Assembly: GCA_963575675.1 (NCBI GenBank)
Contig: CAUYUA010000232.1
Location: 1 to 25,863 of the forward strand
Direction of reading: 5' to 3'
Source of the DNA: CAUYUA01 sp963575675
GTDB lineage: Bacteria > Pseudomonadota > Alphaproteobacteria > Azospirillales > Azospirillaceae
Length of the DNA stretch: 25,863 bases
In this document: in pieces, positions 1 to 7,906 of the stretch
Layout: every line of letters begins with the position of its first letter
Numbering within the stretch: position 1 is the first letter of the stretch
Notes under the pieces: generated by a model
Seen by the model: the letters and a program-made list of their open reading frames with translations, nothing else
Told to the model about the DNA's origin: nothing
The model's database searches: none
Translations under genes and position numbers: made by a program

Positions 1-125
1 GCTCCGCCCTCGACCCGCCAAAGGCCGGGAGGCCTTTGGAAACCATGACTTGGAGACTGTGACGACCAAAGGCGTGAGGACTGTTTCAATCGGATGAAGC
101 CGCTAGTTTTTTCGGGTTTTTGATC
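1..125. repeat. Family B MITE-like repeat, copy 1 (cut by the window edge)
   Basis: The first ~68 bases are an inverted copy of 2783-2849, nearly identical. The homology continues more weakly to about 125 through a shared GTTTCAAT...GAAGCCGC block and a CGGGTT end. The core is a perfect 9-bp stem hairpin (CCAAAGGCC / GGCCTTTGG, 18-39). The element lies just 3' of the CCA-adding enzyme, which is read on the minus strand and stops at 173. No ORF of its own was seen. The left end is outside the window, so the full length is taken from copy 2. Confidence 0.8.
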
Positions 126-172
126 AAGTAGTGTGTAACAGGTCTATGTGAATAAGCAACTCCAGGGGAAGA

Positions 173-1465
173 TCATTGGTCCGAGAGACTCGATATGCAG
201 TTCCTGGACTGTTTTTGATTTGAAAGACGTCTTCGGAGTTCTTCAAGACATTGGGCATGGTTTGGAGCAAAGCGTTGTTCGGCCCACCATTCCGCGATTT
301 CACGCAATCGACGTCCGGTTTCCGGTCCCATCGGAACGCCCAACGTCGCCACATCCTCTCCTCGCACGGGAAAACGCGCTCCGCGCCAAGCTTCAACCCA
401 GTTTTCCGCCTCTTGCGCCGTTTTCTTCGCTTCGCAATCGTTTGTATTTGTGCAGGATAATCGCGTCAACGCCCAAAACGCCTCTTCGTTTCGCACCGAC
501 AACAGCGCGCGTCCCATGTGCTCGGGCTTTCCGACGTTTTCTTTTGAAATCAGCAGTAATCGCAGTCGTTCACGCTCTAGATTCGATAACCGTAATCGCC
601 CGGCAATCCGCGTCACGTTTTCCGAGTTCGCTCCCTCCGACAACGCCGCCAAACGTAGAATCGGCTCCAATCCATCCGTTGACGCTGGAAATATTGCGGT
701 TTGCGCTAAAACAAGGTTCAGTCGCCGCAAGTTTACGGCTTCAGGGATCAGATGTCGCATCACCCCGGTTTCAATCATCAGAGACCACGCCTCAAGACAC
801 CGATCGCAGGTCAAAAGTAGAAACAACTCGGCGCGCACGCGTTCGCCCGACAAACGCGGCAACATCGGAGCGCTTTCAACAATCGCCTCCAAAGCTTCCG
901 CATCCGGTTTTCCGACGCCAAATCTTGCATAAAATCGAAACCAACGGAGAAGTCGTAACACGTCCTCGCTGATTCGCTCGCGCGCGCGCCCGACAAACCG
1001 AACTCGTCCCGCCTGCAAGTCCGCCACGCCGCCGAAGGGATCATACACTCTGCCGTCCGGAGCGCATGACAAAGCATTAAAAGTCAAATCGCGTCGTGCG
1101 GCGTCAATCTCCCAGTCGTCGGTAAAAGCCACTTGAGCATGGCGGCCATTGGTTTCGACGTCGCGTCGCAAAGTCGTTACTTCGAACGATTGACCGTCGA
1201 TTATCGCTGTAATGGCGCCGTGCGCCAACCCGGTTGGAATGACTGTTGCGCCTATGCGTCGAAGGCACGCCATAACACGTTCCGGCAAAGCCGGAGTCGC
1301 CATATCGATGTCTTTCGCATTCTTACCGAGCAGTGCGTCGCGCACGCAGCCGCCCACAAAGCGCGCTTCGATTCCCTCCGCGTTCAAAGCTTCCAACAAC
1401 TTTTTCGTCTCAGCCGCAACCATCCAAGGTTGCGGCTTCAGCACGAGCGGCGCGCCTTTTTCCAT
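173..1465 (-). CDS. cca: CCA-adding enzyme / tRNA nucleotidyltransferase (class II, poly(A) polymerase family)
   Basis: This enzyme adds or repairs the 3'-terminal CCA of tRNA from CTP and ATP in the cytoplasm. The 430-aa protein shows the class II signature in order: GGCVRD near residues 38-43, the metal-binding DID at 52-54, RRDLTFNAL near 115, and RISEDVLRLLRWFRFYARFG followed by LSGERV (the poly(A)-polymerase RNA-binding region). The C-terminal part is helical and poorly conserved, as is usual. An upstream start at 1558 would overlap the preceding dehydrogenase gene. ATG 1465 gives a normal N-terminus, begins 29 bp after the dehydrogenase stop, and is preceded by a weak AGAGA. The two genes are probably co-transcribed. 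Plain poly(A) polymerase activity cannot be excluded by sequence, but a CCA-adding role is the usual one in alphaproteobacteria. Confidence 0.93.
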   Translation of the reverse strand: MEKGAPLVLKPQPWMVAAETKKLLEALNAEGIEARFVGGCVRDALLGKNAKDIDMATPALPERVMACLRRIGATVIPTGLAHGAITAIIDGQSFEVTTLRRDVETNGRHAQVAFTDDWEIDAARRDLTFNALSCAPDGRVYDPFGGVADLQAGRVRFVGRARERISEDVLRLLRWFRFYARFGVGKPDAEALEAIVESAPMLPRLSGERVRAELFLLLTCDRCLEAWSLMIETGVMRHLIPEAVNLRRLNLVLAQTAIFPASTDGLEPILRLAALSEGANSENVTRIAGRLRLSNLERERLRLLLISKENVGKPEHMGRALLSVRNEEAFWALTRLSCTNTNDCEAKKTAQEAENWVEAWRGARFPVRGEDVATLGVPMGPETGRRLREIAEWWAEQRFAPNHAQCLEELRRRLSNQKQSRNCISSLSDQ

Positions 1466-1494
1466 CGGCGTCTCTATTATGCGATGATGTTGTT

Positions 1495-2202
1495 CTATTG
1501 TGCTGTTATGATTTTGCCGTGACGCACGCATTCCGACGCGGCCAGCTCCACAAAGCATCCCGTGACCGACTCCGGCGGCGGCAGAGATTCGGGATCCTCG
1601 CCCGGAAACGCCGACGTCCGCATTCCTGTGCGCACCACGCCTGGGTCCACGAGATTCACGCGCACGGATGTCGTCGCCATTTCCGCCGCATAGGTCAAGG
1701 CCATCATCTCCATCGCGGCCTTGGTCACGGAATAAGGCGCCCAGTATGGATGAGCCTCTCGCGCCGCGCTCGACGTCACAAAGATTGCTCGTCCGGCGTC
1801 GGAGGCTCGCAACAATGGATCCAGCGTGCGAATCAGTCGATAATTAGCCGTCACGTTGATGCGCAGCGCGCGATCCCACTGTTTGGGGTCGGAGTGCGCC
1901 ACTGGGCTCAGTCCTCCCAGAATTGCGGCGTTGCCGACGAAAATATCGAGTCGCCCAAATCGCTCATAGATCGCGTGTCCCAACATATCCAGTCGTTCGA
2001 CTTCCGCCAAGTCGAACGGCAGCAAAGTGGCTGCGTTTCCGCCTGCTTTGCGGATTTCGTCATCGACTTCTTCCAGTCCTCCGACTGTGCGCGCGATCAA
2101 TAAAACATGAGCGCCTTCGGCCGCGAATTTTTTGGCGACCGCTGCGCCGATCCCCCGCGACGCGCCGGTGATAAGGGCGATTCGCCCGGACAAACGAGAC
2201 AT
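1495..2202 (-). CDS. SDR-family NAD(P)-dependent oxidoreductase
   Basis: This is a classical short-chain dehydrogenase of 235 aa with a Rossmann fold. It has the dinucleotide-binding TGASRGIG at 12-19, NAA at 91-93 (a variant of NNAG), the catalytic serine in VTSSAA near 144, and the catalytic Tyr/Lys in YSVTK at 157-161. The substrate cannot be read from the sequence. ATG 2202 was chosen over an upstream in-frame start at 2277 because the Rossmann fold begins right after it and GGGGGAAAG precedes it. It is the first gene of a probable two-gene minus-strand unit with the CCA-adding enzyme. The function link is unknown and may only be positional. Confidence 0.88.
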   Translation of the reverse strand: MSRLSGRIALITGASRGIGAAVAKKFAAEGAHVLLIARTVGGLEEVDDEIRKAGGNAATLLPFDLAEVERLDMLGHAIYERFGRLDIFVGNAAILGGLSPVAHSDPKQWDRALRINVTANYRLIRTLDPLLRASDAGRAIFVTSSAAREAHPYWAPYSVTKAAMEMMALTYAAEMATTSVRVNLVDPGVVRTGMRTSAFPGEDPESLPPPESVTGCFVELAASECVRHGKIITAQ

Positions 2203-2394
2203 CTTTCCCCCAGAACAGGAATTTGTCGGCATGTTTAGATCAAATCGTCGCCGAAGGAAATCAAGCTCATGAGGCAAGTCTCATTATCCTTAAATTTTTG
2301 TGGTTTCTTTCTCGCGGCGTGTCTTGTGGTTTGTTCTTTTCCCTGGCTTGCGCCATGGGTACAGTCAATTCATCGCGATCAGGAGGACGTCAAT

Positions 2395-2682
2395 ATGCGT
2401 TATGTGATGATGGCTATGGCTTTGGCTATGATGTTGCTGACCTCTCCGGCCTCGGCTCAGTCTCAGCCGGTCGGCGGACAAATGGTTCAGATTTCCGGAA
2501 GCGCGATCAATCCTCAAGATTTCCCTGCCGAGCAATGGGTCTCCATTGGCGTTTGGGCTCTTGTCGGGGCTTCCGCCGCCAACGCCGCGATCGAGGGGAC
2601 GTTGTTTTCGGTTGCAGGAACTGTTGTCGGCGCTCTGGTTGGCGACTGGTGGTATCGCGAGCGCAGATGGCCCTTCCGGTGA
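2395..2682 (+). CDS. small exported glycine-zipper protein, function unknown
   Basis: I do not recognise a named family. The 95-aa product opens with a textbook signal peptide (MRYVMMAMALAMMLLTSPASA, cut before QSQ). A short polar stretch follows, then two hydrophobic, Ala/Gly-rich segments. The second contains GTVVGALVG, a GxxxGxxxG glycine zipper that often packs or inserts in membranes. The tail is short and basic (WWYRERRWPFR). The start is well supported: AGGAGG at 2381-2386 sits 8 nt before ATG 2395. An in-frame start at 2269 would add another hydrophobic stretch but lacks such a site. The gene is flanked 3' by repeat elements B2 and A1. Periplasmic or outer-membrane location is inferred. 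Confidence 0.7.
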   Translation: MRYVMMAMALAMMLLTSPASAQSQPVGGQMVQISGSAINPQDFPAEQWVSIGVWALVGASAANAAIEGTLFSVAGTVVGALVGDWWYRERRWPFR

Positions 2683-2713
2683 GCTTCAGTCTGGGCTGTG
2701 AGGCGAATCTCGG

Positions 2714-2897
2714 TATACTCTGTTCGGTTGAGAACCCGAGAATCATGCGGCTTTCCCGAATTGAAACGGCCCACTCTCTTCCGGTCGTCACAAACTCCAA
2801 GTCATGGTTTCCAAAGGCCTCCCGGCCTTTGGCGGGTCGAGGGCGGAGCCCCGATTCTTTCGGAGTTTTTTCCGGGTTCTCAATTGGACAGAGTATA
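2714..2897. repeat. Family B MITE-like repeat, copy 2 (complete)
   Basis: The element has 25-bp terminal inverted repeats: 2714-2738 begins TATACTCTGT and ends GAGAACCCG, and 2873-2897 is its reverse complement with about three mismatches. A perfect 9-bp stem hairpin (CCAAAGGCC TCCC GGCCTTTGG, 2811-2832) lies inside. Bases 2783-2849 recur inverted at window positions 1-67. No coding capacity was seen. It starts 31 bp after the stop of the small exported gene. The structure fits a non-autonomous MITE or a large REP-like palindrome. The transposase that would mobilise it is not in the window. Confidence 0.8.
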
Positions 2898-2935
2898 GAA
2901 CATAGAAAAGAAGAATAAGAAAAAAAGAGAAGGGC

Positions 2936-3084
2936 CCAGGGACTGTGTTCCCAGTCGCTCGGGCCAAAGCGATCGTCTTCCTCTTCAGAAGGCGTTCGCC
3001 TTTGTTGGTTCTCGATGACGTTTGAGATGTTCGGTAAGAGGGGCTTTTGTCCTTGGCCTGAGCGACTGGGAACACAGTCCCTGG
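2936..3084. repeat. Family A palindromic repeat, copy 1 (best-preserved)
   Basis: Two 30-bp arms, 2936-2965 (CCAGGGACTGTGTTCCCAGT...) and 3055-3084, are reverse complements with one mismatch. They enclose about 90 bp that includes a small AAGGCG/CGCCTT hairpin. The outside flanks are A-rich on the left and T-rich on the right (CCTCTTTTTATGTTTT). The whole could therefore fold into a long hairpin ending in U-rich RNA on either strand. It sits between two convergent genes, 14 bp from the proB stop. A bidirectional terminator role is inferred from position and structure. Confidence 0.85.
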
Positions 3085-3098
3085 CCTCTTTTTATGTT

Positions 3099-4253
3099 TT
3101 ATAAAAACACCCGCGTCAACACCAGATCATCACGGTGAATCATTGCATCGCGGCCGTGGAAATTAAGGATCTCCGGAATTTCGGCGCTTTTGCGCCCCAT
3201 GATTCGGCGAGCGTCCGCAGCCGCATAGGCCGAAAGCCCTCGCGCAATTTCCCGCCCTTGAAGGTCTCGGACAATCACGAGGTCGCCGCGTAGGTATTGT
3301 CCTTCGACGCCGGTCACGCCGGCAGGCAGAAGACTTCCGCCTCGCCCCAGGGCCGCCGCCGCGCCATCATCCACCGTCACCACGCCTCCTGCGTTCAAGT
3401 GCCCGGCGATCCAACGCTTGCGCGCCGTGCGGGGCTCTGCCGAGGGAATGAACCACGTACAGGGGGCTCCGCCTTCGGCCATGGATTTCTCCAGGCCGCG
3501 CAGAGGATTCATTCTTTTGCCTTTGCTGATCACCATGCGACATCCCGCCGCCATGGCGATGCGCGCGGCGGCAATTTTAGTCACCATGCCGCCGGTCGAG
3601 TAACCCCCGGCCGAAGGTTCTCCAGCCATGGCTTCTATGTTGGGCGTCAGTTCGCGGACTTCCGGGATCAGGGAGGCGGTTGCGTCTTTGCGGGGGTCGG
3701 CGGTGTAAAGCCCGTCGATGTCGGACAGCAGAACGAGAGTGTCGGCGCTGATCATTTGAGCAACGCGAGCGGCGAGGCGGTCGTTGTCGCCGAATCGGAT
3801 TTCACTGGTGGCGACGGTGTCGTTTTCGTTGATGACGGGAATGGCGCGTAATTTCAAGAGCGTGTCGATTGTGTTGCGCCCGTTGAGGTGTCGGCGGCGT
3901 TCTTCCGTATCGTCGAGGGTCAGGAGGATTTGGGCGACGGTGAGTGCGTGTCGGGCGAGAGTTTCTTGATAGGCGTGGGCGAGGCGGATTTGGCCGGTGG
4001 CCGCTGCGGCTTGTTTTTCTTCGAGTCGCAGGGGGCGTCCGGTGAGGCCGAGGTGTTCGCGACCAACGGCGACGGCGCCGGAGGTGACGATGACGACTTC
4101 TTGACCGCGCGCGGCGCAAGCGGCGACGTCGTCGGCGAGCGCGTCGAGCCAATCACGACGAATGCTGCCTGTGGTTTCATCCACCAGCAGGGCGGAGCCG
4201 ATTTTGACGATCAAACGACGTGCTGAAAGTAAAGGCGTTGGGTTCTCAGACAT
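3099..4253 (-). CDS. proB: glutamate 5-kinase
   Basis: ProB phosphorylates L-glutamate at the gamma carboxyl group with ATP, the first and feedback-controlled step of proline synthesis. The 384-aa protein has an amino-acid-kinase domain: VKIGSALLV near the N-terminus, VTSGAVAVGREHLG, the GQIRLAHAYQETL region, NENDTVAT, FGDNDRLAARVA, and SDIDGLYTADPR. A C-terminal PUA domain covers roughly residues 290-370, so this is the long, two-domain form. ATG 4253 was preferred over GTG 4259 because AGG lies 7 nt before it. obgE lies upstream on the same strand, an order common in alphaproteobacteria. However, repeat A2 with terminator-like hairpins separates the two genes, so proB may have its own promoter. 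proA is not in the window. Confidence 0.96.
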   Translation of the reverse strand: MSENPTPLLSARRLIVKIGSALLVDETTGSIRRDWLDALADDVAACAARGQEVVIVTSGAVAVGREHLGLTGRPLRLEEKQAAAATGQIRLAHAYQETLARHALTVAQILLTLDDTEERRRHLNGRNTIDTLLKLRAIPVINENDTVATSEIRFGDNDRLAARVAQMISADTLVLLSDIDGLYTADPRKDATASLIPEVRELTPNIEAMAGEPSAGGYSTGGMVTKIAAARIAMAAGCRMVISKGKRMNPLRGLEKSMAEGGAPCTWFIPSAEPRTARKRWIAGHLNAGGVVTVDDGAAAALGRGGSLLPAGVTGVEGQYLRGDLVIVRDLQGREIARGLSAYAAADARRIMGRKSAEIPEILNFHGRDAMIHRDDLVLTRVFL

Positions 4254-4437
4254 GACCACACCTGAAACCGAGAAACAAAAGGAAATAAAAAAACAAAAAA
4301 ATCGAAGATTAATAAATTTATGGCGCCCTAAAATGAAAGAGTAGTTTCAATTCGATGAAGCAATGTAAGAAGCCATTATTTGGTCGAATGATTTGATCGG
4401 ATAAGGCGCTCTCTGTTCGGTCGGAAATCTCAAAAAA
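4254..4437. other. proB-obgE gap, left part: relic of family B repeat
   Basis: This is the proB-proximal part of a 309-bp spacer. It is AT-rich near proB. At 4344-4361 it carries GTTTCAATTCGATGAAG, which matches the right-hand block of family B (87-104 in copy 1, and its inverse in copy 2). The palindromic core is missing, so this looks like a decayed fragment. No ORF with coding character and no convincing promoter hexamers were seen. Confidence 0.4.
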
Positions 4438-4537
4438 TTTGGGCGAACAGTCCCAGAGGAGGATCGCTTCGCGAATAAGGGGGGCTTTCGCTCCCCCCTT
4501 ATAATTCCCGGCGACCAGGAACACAGTCCCTGGACCC
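4438..4537. repeat. Family A repeat, copy 2, with two hairpins
   Basis: The right end carries the family motif as CCAGGAAC-ACA-GTCCCTGG (4515-4533), followed by T-rich DNA. The left end has only a relic (AACAGTCCCAGAGG). The core includes a perfect 10-bp stem (ATAAGGGGGG...CCCCCCTTAT, 4475-4502, 8-nt loop). The same G-run/C-run hairpin recurs inverted in copy 4 and in weaker form in copies 1 and 5. The element starts about 31 bp 3' of the obgE stop and probably acts as its terminator. Confidence 0.75.
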
Positions 4538-4568
4538 TTCTAATTTTTATTATTTCTTTGTTTGTTTT

Positions 4569-5618
4569 TTATTCCGTTCTGCTTTCTTCATTCTTTTTCG
4601 CACATTCCTCAGCCGCTGCGCGAGCTTCTCTCACCCGTTGCAACACTTGATATAACACCGTTTGCACTCCCTGTCCCGACACGCCGGATAACGCCAACAC
4701 AGGCGTTTCTTCTTCCGCCGCAGCCTCCATCAACGCCGCAGTCTTCTCTTCAATCTCTTCCGGCAGCAACGAATCGCACTTATTCAGACCAATCAGCTCT
4801 GCCTTGGACTCCAACCCCTGTCCATAAGCGTCCAATTCGCCTCTTACAACGTCATACGCCTCAACCACATCATCCAAAGTTCCATCAATCAGATGCAGCA
4901 AAACGCCGGTGCGCTCAACGTGCCCCAAAAAGCGATCTCCTAGACCTAAACCTTCATGCGCGCCTTCAATCAGCCCCGGAATGTCGGCCAACACCAGCTC
5001 TTCTTCGCCAATGCGCACTACGCCTAAATTCGGAGTCAGCGTCGTGAAAGGATAATCGGCAATCTTTGGTCGCGCTCGGGTGCAAGAGGCCAAAAACGTC
5101 GATTTTCCCGCGTTCGGCAATCCCACCAGTCCGGCGTCGGCAATCAGCTTCAACCTCAGCCACACCCACAGTTCTTCCCCCGGCCACCCAGGAGAAGATT
5201 GACGAGGCGCTCGATTGGTGGAGGTTTTGTAATGTTCGTTTCCAAACCCTCCATCGCCTCCCCGCAGCAGAACCACCCGCTGACCAACCGAGGTGAAATC
5301 AGCCAGCACCGACTCGCGATCATCGGAGAGAACTTGAGTTCCAACCGGAACCTTCAGCACCAAATCTTCGCCGTGACTGCCCGATCGACTGCGCCCCATT
5401 CCGTGATTGCCGCGCGGCGCTTTGAAATGTTGCTGATAACGGTAGTCGATCAGAGTGTTCAACCCATCGACGGCCTCAATGATGATCGAGCCGCCTCGTC
5501 CGCCGTTTCCGCCGTCGGGGCCTCCGAACTCGATGAACTTCTCACGTCGGAAACCGACGCATCCCGGCCCGCCGTCGCCGCTTTTGAGGTAGATTTTTAC
5601 CTGATCAAGGAACTTCAT
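4569..5618 (-). CDS. obgE: Obg-family GTPase
   Basis: Obg is an essential ribosome-associated GTPase involved in 50S assembly and stress control. The 349-aa protein opens with the glycine-rich Obg fold (MKFLDQVKIYLKSGDGG, then GGPDGGNGGRGGSI and GGDGGFGNEHYKTSTNRAPR). The G domain follows, with GLPNAGKST (G1), FTTLTPNLG (G2), DIPGLIEGAHEGLGLG (G3), NKCD (G4) and LSGVSG (G5). ATG 5618 begins the canonical Obg N-terminus. The extension to 5663 is not expected for the family. The tail is short and charged and lacks the long C-terminal domain of Gram-positive Obg. It lies downstream of rpmA, as in many bacteria, but a strong hairpin terminator separates them. Confidence 0.96.
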   Translation of the reverse strand: MKFLDQVKIYLKSGDGGPGCVGFRREKFIEFGGPDGGNGGRGGSIIIEAVDGLNTLIDYRYQQHFKAPRGNHGMGRSRSGSHGEDLVLKVPVGTQVLSDDRESVLADFTSVGQRVVLLRGGDGGFGNEHYKTSTNRAPRQSSPGWPGEELWVWLRLKLIADAGLVGLPNAGKSTFLASCTRARPKIADYPFTTLTPNLGVVRIGEEELVLADIPGLIEGAHEGLGLGDRFLGHVERTGVLLHLIDGTLDDVVEAYDVVRGELDAYGQGLESKAELIGLNKCDSLLPEEIEEKTAALMEAAAEEETPVLALSGVSGQGVQTVLYQVLQRVREARAAAEECAKKNEESRTE

Positions 5619-5660
5619 TTCTCTGACCGACCGGCTTTCTGACTGTAAAACGACTGTCTG

Positions 5661-5701
5661 CAAAAATGCCGACGGGGGATCGGTCGCCCGCTCCCCCGTC
5701 G
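5661..5701 (-). terminator. rho-independent terminator downstream of rpmA
   Basis: A perfect 10-bp stem, CGACGGGGGA (5670-5679) with TCCCCCGTCG (5692-5701), encloses a 12-nt loop. Read on the minus strand it is followed by GGCATTTTTG, a short T tract, about 50 bp after the rpmA stop. The other strand has GTTTTAA, so it may work in both directions. It probably separates rplU-rpmA from obgE or lowers obgE expression. Confidence 0.75.
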
Positions 5702-5750
5702 TTTTAATCCAAGAAACGTGTTCTTTGTCGCTAAAACGTGGGGATGCGAA

Positions 5751-6023
5751 TCACTCCGCCGCCGCTTGCTGGACCGATTCGATCACGACCGAGGTGCGGC
5801 CGCAACTGTCGGGACGGAAAGCAACCTTGCCATCGATCAGAGCAAACAAAGTGTGATCGCGGCCCATTCCGACGTTTTGTCCGGGATGGAACTTCGTTCC
5901 GCGCTGACGGACGATGATATTTCCGGCCAACACCGATTCGCCGCCGAATCGCTTCACACCAAGGCGCCGACCTGCCGTATCGCGCCCGTTGCGGGAACTA
6001 CCGCCTGCCTTTTTATGAGCCAT
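5751..6023 (-). CDS. rpmA: 50S ribosomal protein L27
   Basis: L27 sits near the peptidyl-transferase centre of the large subunit. The 90-aa product has the conserved start MAHKKAGGSSRNGRD, then RLGVKRFGGESVLAGNIIVRQRGTKFHPG and NVGMGRDHTLFALIDGKV, at normal length. It begins directly with the Ala-His-Lys-Lys end, with no N-terminal cleavable extension of the Firmicutes type. GGAG lies 9 nt before the ATG. It follows rplU by 30 bp on the same strand and is surely co-transcribed with it. Confidence 0.98.
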   Translation of the reverse strand: MAHKKAGGSSRNGRDTAGRRLGVKRFGGESVLAGNIIVRQRGTKFHPGQNVGMGRDHTLFALIDGKVAFRPDSCGRTSVVIESVQQAAAE

Positions 6024-6053
6024 ACTAAAAACTCCGAATAAGGGCGCGGAAAA

Positions 6054-6386
6054 CTAGGAAGCCGCCACGTCGCCGCATGAGACGCCAGTGATTCGCAGGA
6101 TTGTGATGTCCTGACGATGACCGTTTTTACGCCGATAATTTTGGCGGCGCTTCTTTTTGAACACGATCAGCTTGGGGCCACGGGCCTGTGCGACAACCTC
6201 GGCGCTGACGCTGGCGCCGCCGACGGTTGGAGAGCCGATGAGCGGAGCGGCTTCGCCGCCGGCCACCATGAGAACTTCGTCCAACCGGATGGCCGCGCCG
6301 GGTTCTGCGGCCAACCGCTCGACGCGGATGACGTCGCCACTGGCGACTTTATATTGCTTACCGCCGGTGCGGATCACTGCAAACAT
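6054..6386 (-). CDS. rplU: 50S ribosomal protein L21
   Basis: L21 binds 23S rRNA in the large subunit. The 110-aa protein has the family start MFAVIRTGGKQYKVASGDVIRVE and the basic block KLIVFKKKRRQNYRRKNGHRQ with the following ITILRITGV, which is typical and complete. It is the first gene of the rplU-rpmA pair, with a candidate promoter about 70 bp upstream. The start is fixed by the conserved N-terminus. Confidence 0.98.
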   Translation of the reverse strand: MFAVIRTGGKQYKVASGDVIRVERLAAEPGAAIRLDEVLMVAGGEAAPLIGSPTVGGASVSAEVVAQARGPKLIVFKKKRRQNYRRKNGHRQDITILRITGVSCGDVAAS

Positions 6387-6454
6387 TTTATCACTGCCGT
6401 CAAAGCAAAAGAAAAGCGGCGGATCGGAAGGCCGTCCGCTCGCGGGCTAACTGC

Positions 6455-6484
6455 TTTATAGGCATGTCCGCCGCGCGACCGCAA
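6455..6484 (-). promoter_or_regulatory. candidate sigma-70 promoter of rplU-rpmA
   Basis: On the minus strand TTGCGG (-35, 6479-6484) and TATAAA (-10, 6455-6460) are separated by 18 bp. The predicted transcript start is about 60 nt before the rplU ATG. The spacing and the match to TTGACA/TATAAT are good. The call rests on motif and position only. Confidence 0.5.
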
Positions 6485-6544
6485 GAGAGAAAATTAATGT
6501 CCGAGGACGGGTTCTGTGATCTCTGTCATGTTTGAGGGGGCTTT

Positions 6545-7447
6545 TTATGGTTTTTTCAAGATCAGAGTGGCCCATTCTCCGACCGCCAGTTTTTGGCTCA
6601 AGACCAACCCATGCGAACGGTAAGCCTGCAACACAAACCGTGTTTGGCGATGAAGCAAGCCGGACAACACCACGCGGCCTCCGCGCGACAAGTGTTTGGC
6701 CAGCGGTGGAGCCATGCGCGCCAATGGACGCGCCAGAATATTCGCCGTGATCAATTGATAGGGACGTCCGCGTCGCGCCGCCGTGGTGCGAAAGCCGTCG
6801 CCTCCGGAGACTGTGACCCATTGCGCGACGCCGTTGCGTCGAACGTTTTTTTGCGCTTCGCGAACGGTGTCGATGTCGATGTCCACAGCTTCGACGCGGG
6901 CTCTCCATGTGCGCGCGACCGCCATGCCCAGAATCGCCGAGCCGCATCCCAGATCCAAAGCGCGCATGACGGGACGGCGTTGTTGGCGGCGCGCCAGCAA
7001 GTCCAGCGCCAACAAGCAACCGCGCGTGCTGCCGTGTTCTCCGGTGCCGAAGGCGGTGGCGGCGTCGATTTGCAAGCCGACCGCGCCCGGTGGAACTTTT
7101 TCGGCGTAGTGTGAGCCGAAGATGAAATAACGCCCGGCGCGGATCGGCGGAAAGCCTTTAAAGGAGCGGCTCACCCAATCTATAGCGGGAAGGGGGGCTA
7201 TGGTGACTTCGGGTTCGGGCAGACCGAGCGCTTCGGCAAGAATCGCTACGCGCGTCAGAATGTGGGCGCGGTTGGGTTCGCGGCGATAGGTGGCTTCGAC
7301 GAGCCAATCGCCGCCTTCGCAAAGTTCGAAGGTTGCGACGGCGTCGGCCTGATCGGCTGCGGCGTCGGCGAATGCTTCGACCATGGCTTCTGGAACGGTG
7401 AGAACGACGCGCCAAGGTTCCGGTGATGTAAGAGTCCGCATGATCAT
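6545..7447 (-). CDS. prmA: ribosomal protein L11 methyltransferase
   Basis: PrmA trimethylates amino groups of ribosomal protein L11 using S-adenosylmethionine. The 300-aa protein has a variable N-terminal L11-binding domain and a C-terminal Rossmann methyltransferase domain. Diagnostic blocks are QIDAATAFGTGEHGSTRGCL, the SAM-binding DLGCGSAILGMA, EAVDIDID, and the family motif TANILARPLARMAPPL (the usual form is NILA.PL). Length is normal. Two starts are possible (ATG 7447 and ATG 7441); AGGA lies 10 nt before the first. It lies upstream of rplU on the same strand with about 160 bp between them, so the ribosomal genes probably use their own promoter. Confidence 0.93.
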   Translation of the reverse strand: MIMRTLTSPEPWRVVLTVPEAMVEAFADAAADQADAVATFELCEGGDWLVEATYRREPNRAHILTRVAILAEALGLPEPEVTIAPLPAIDWVSRSFKGFPPIRAGRYFIFGSHYAEKVPPGAVGLQIDAATAFGTGEHGSTRGCLLALDLLARRQQRRPVMRALDLGCGSAILGMAVARTWRARVEAVDIDIDTVREAQKNVRRNGVAQWVTVSGGDGFRTTAARRGRPYQLITANILARPLARMAPPLAKHLSRGGRVVLSGLLHRQTRFVLQAYRSHGLVLSQKLAVGEWATLILKKP

Positions 7448-7538
7448 AAATTTTTAATCCTGATTCTGAGCCGATTGCGTATGGGTTGCGTTATGGAGAA
7501 CGGTTATGAACGTGCGTGAATAAACGCGCCGACGAAAT

Positions 7539-7613
7539 AAAAATCAGATGGAGCTCGGAACTGTGCCCCCAGTCTAGGAGCTGTGTTCCCAGTCGCCGGA
7601 CCCTCTGATTTTT
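7539..7613. repeat. Family A repeat, copy 3 (two half-units), in a divergent promoter gap
   Basis: Two successive half-units occur: one with AACTGTGCCCCCAGTCT (7559-7575) and one with GAGCTGTGTTCCCAGTCGCC (7578-7597). They lie between outer arms AAAAATCAGA and TCTGATTTTT, a perfect 10-bp inverted repeat. Unlike the other copies it lies between divergent genes (prmA and ssb), not 3' of a gene. Nothing else clear was found in the 459-bp gap at 7448-7906, apart from the possible N-terminal extension of the ssb frame from 7733, which is judged non-coding. Confidence 0.7.
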
Positions 7614-7906
7614 TTTCGGTTTTTTTTGGTTCTGATACAGATTTTCTTCAGAAAGACGGACGCCGGTTGTGTGTGTGGGGCTTGTTGGCGTTATAGCGTC
7701 AACGCGCGAAAAGAGCGACATTTGACCGAGGGATGTTGAAAGCCTTTTTCGAATTCAGTTCGGAAAAATATGAAAATTTGACGTGGTTGGAGGAAATTAC
7801 GTCGTTCGCTCTCTGGTCAGAACCCGCCGATCCGTGTAAGTTTAGAGTTAAACAAACATGGTTGATCAGGCGTTCGATAGCGAAAGACAGTGGCGACGGA
7901 GCAGGT

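Noticed and set aside
84..104. GTTTCAAT...GATGAAGC block resembling a CRISPR repeat
   Set aside because: The copies (here, at 4344 and inside the family B element) are hundreds to thousands of bases apart and have no regular spacers or cas genes; they are parts of family B.
148..972. Long plus-strand open frame opposite cca
   Set aside because: It is a shadow of the clearly conserved cca gene; composition is not protein-like.
7804..7818. Possible alphaproteobacterial SOS box (GTTC-N7-GTTC type) before ssb
   Set aside because: The second half reads GGTC, not GTTC, and no promoter is clear beside it; a one-off near match is not enough.
7733..7906. 58-residue N-terminal extension of ssb
   Set aside because: The frame is open, but ATG 7907 has a good ribosome-binding site and gives the canonical MAGVNKVILVGNLG start; the extension has no recognisable coding pattern.
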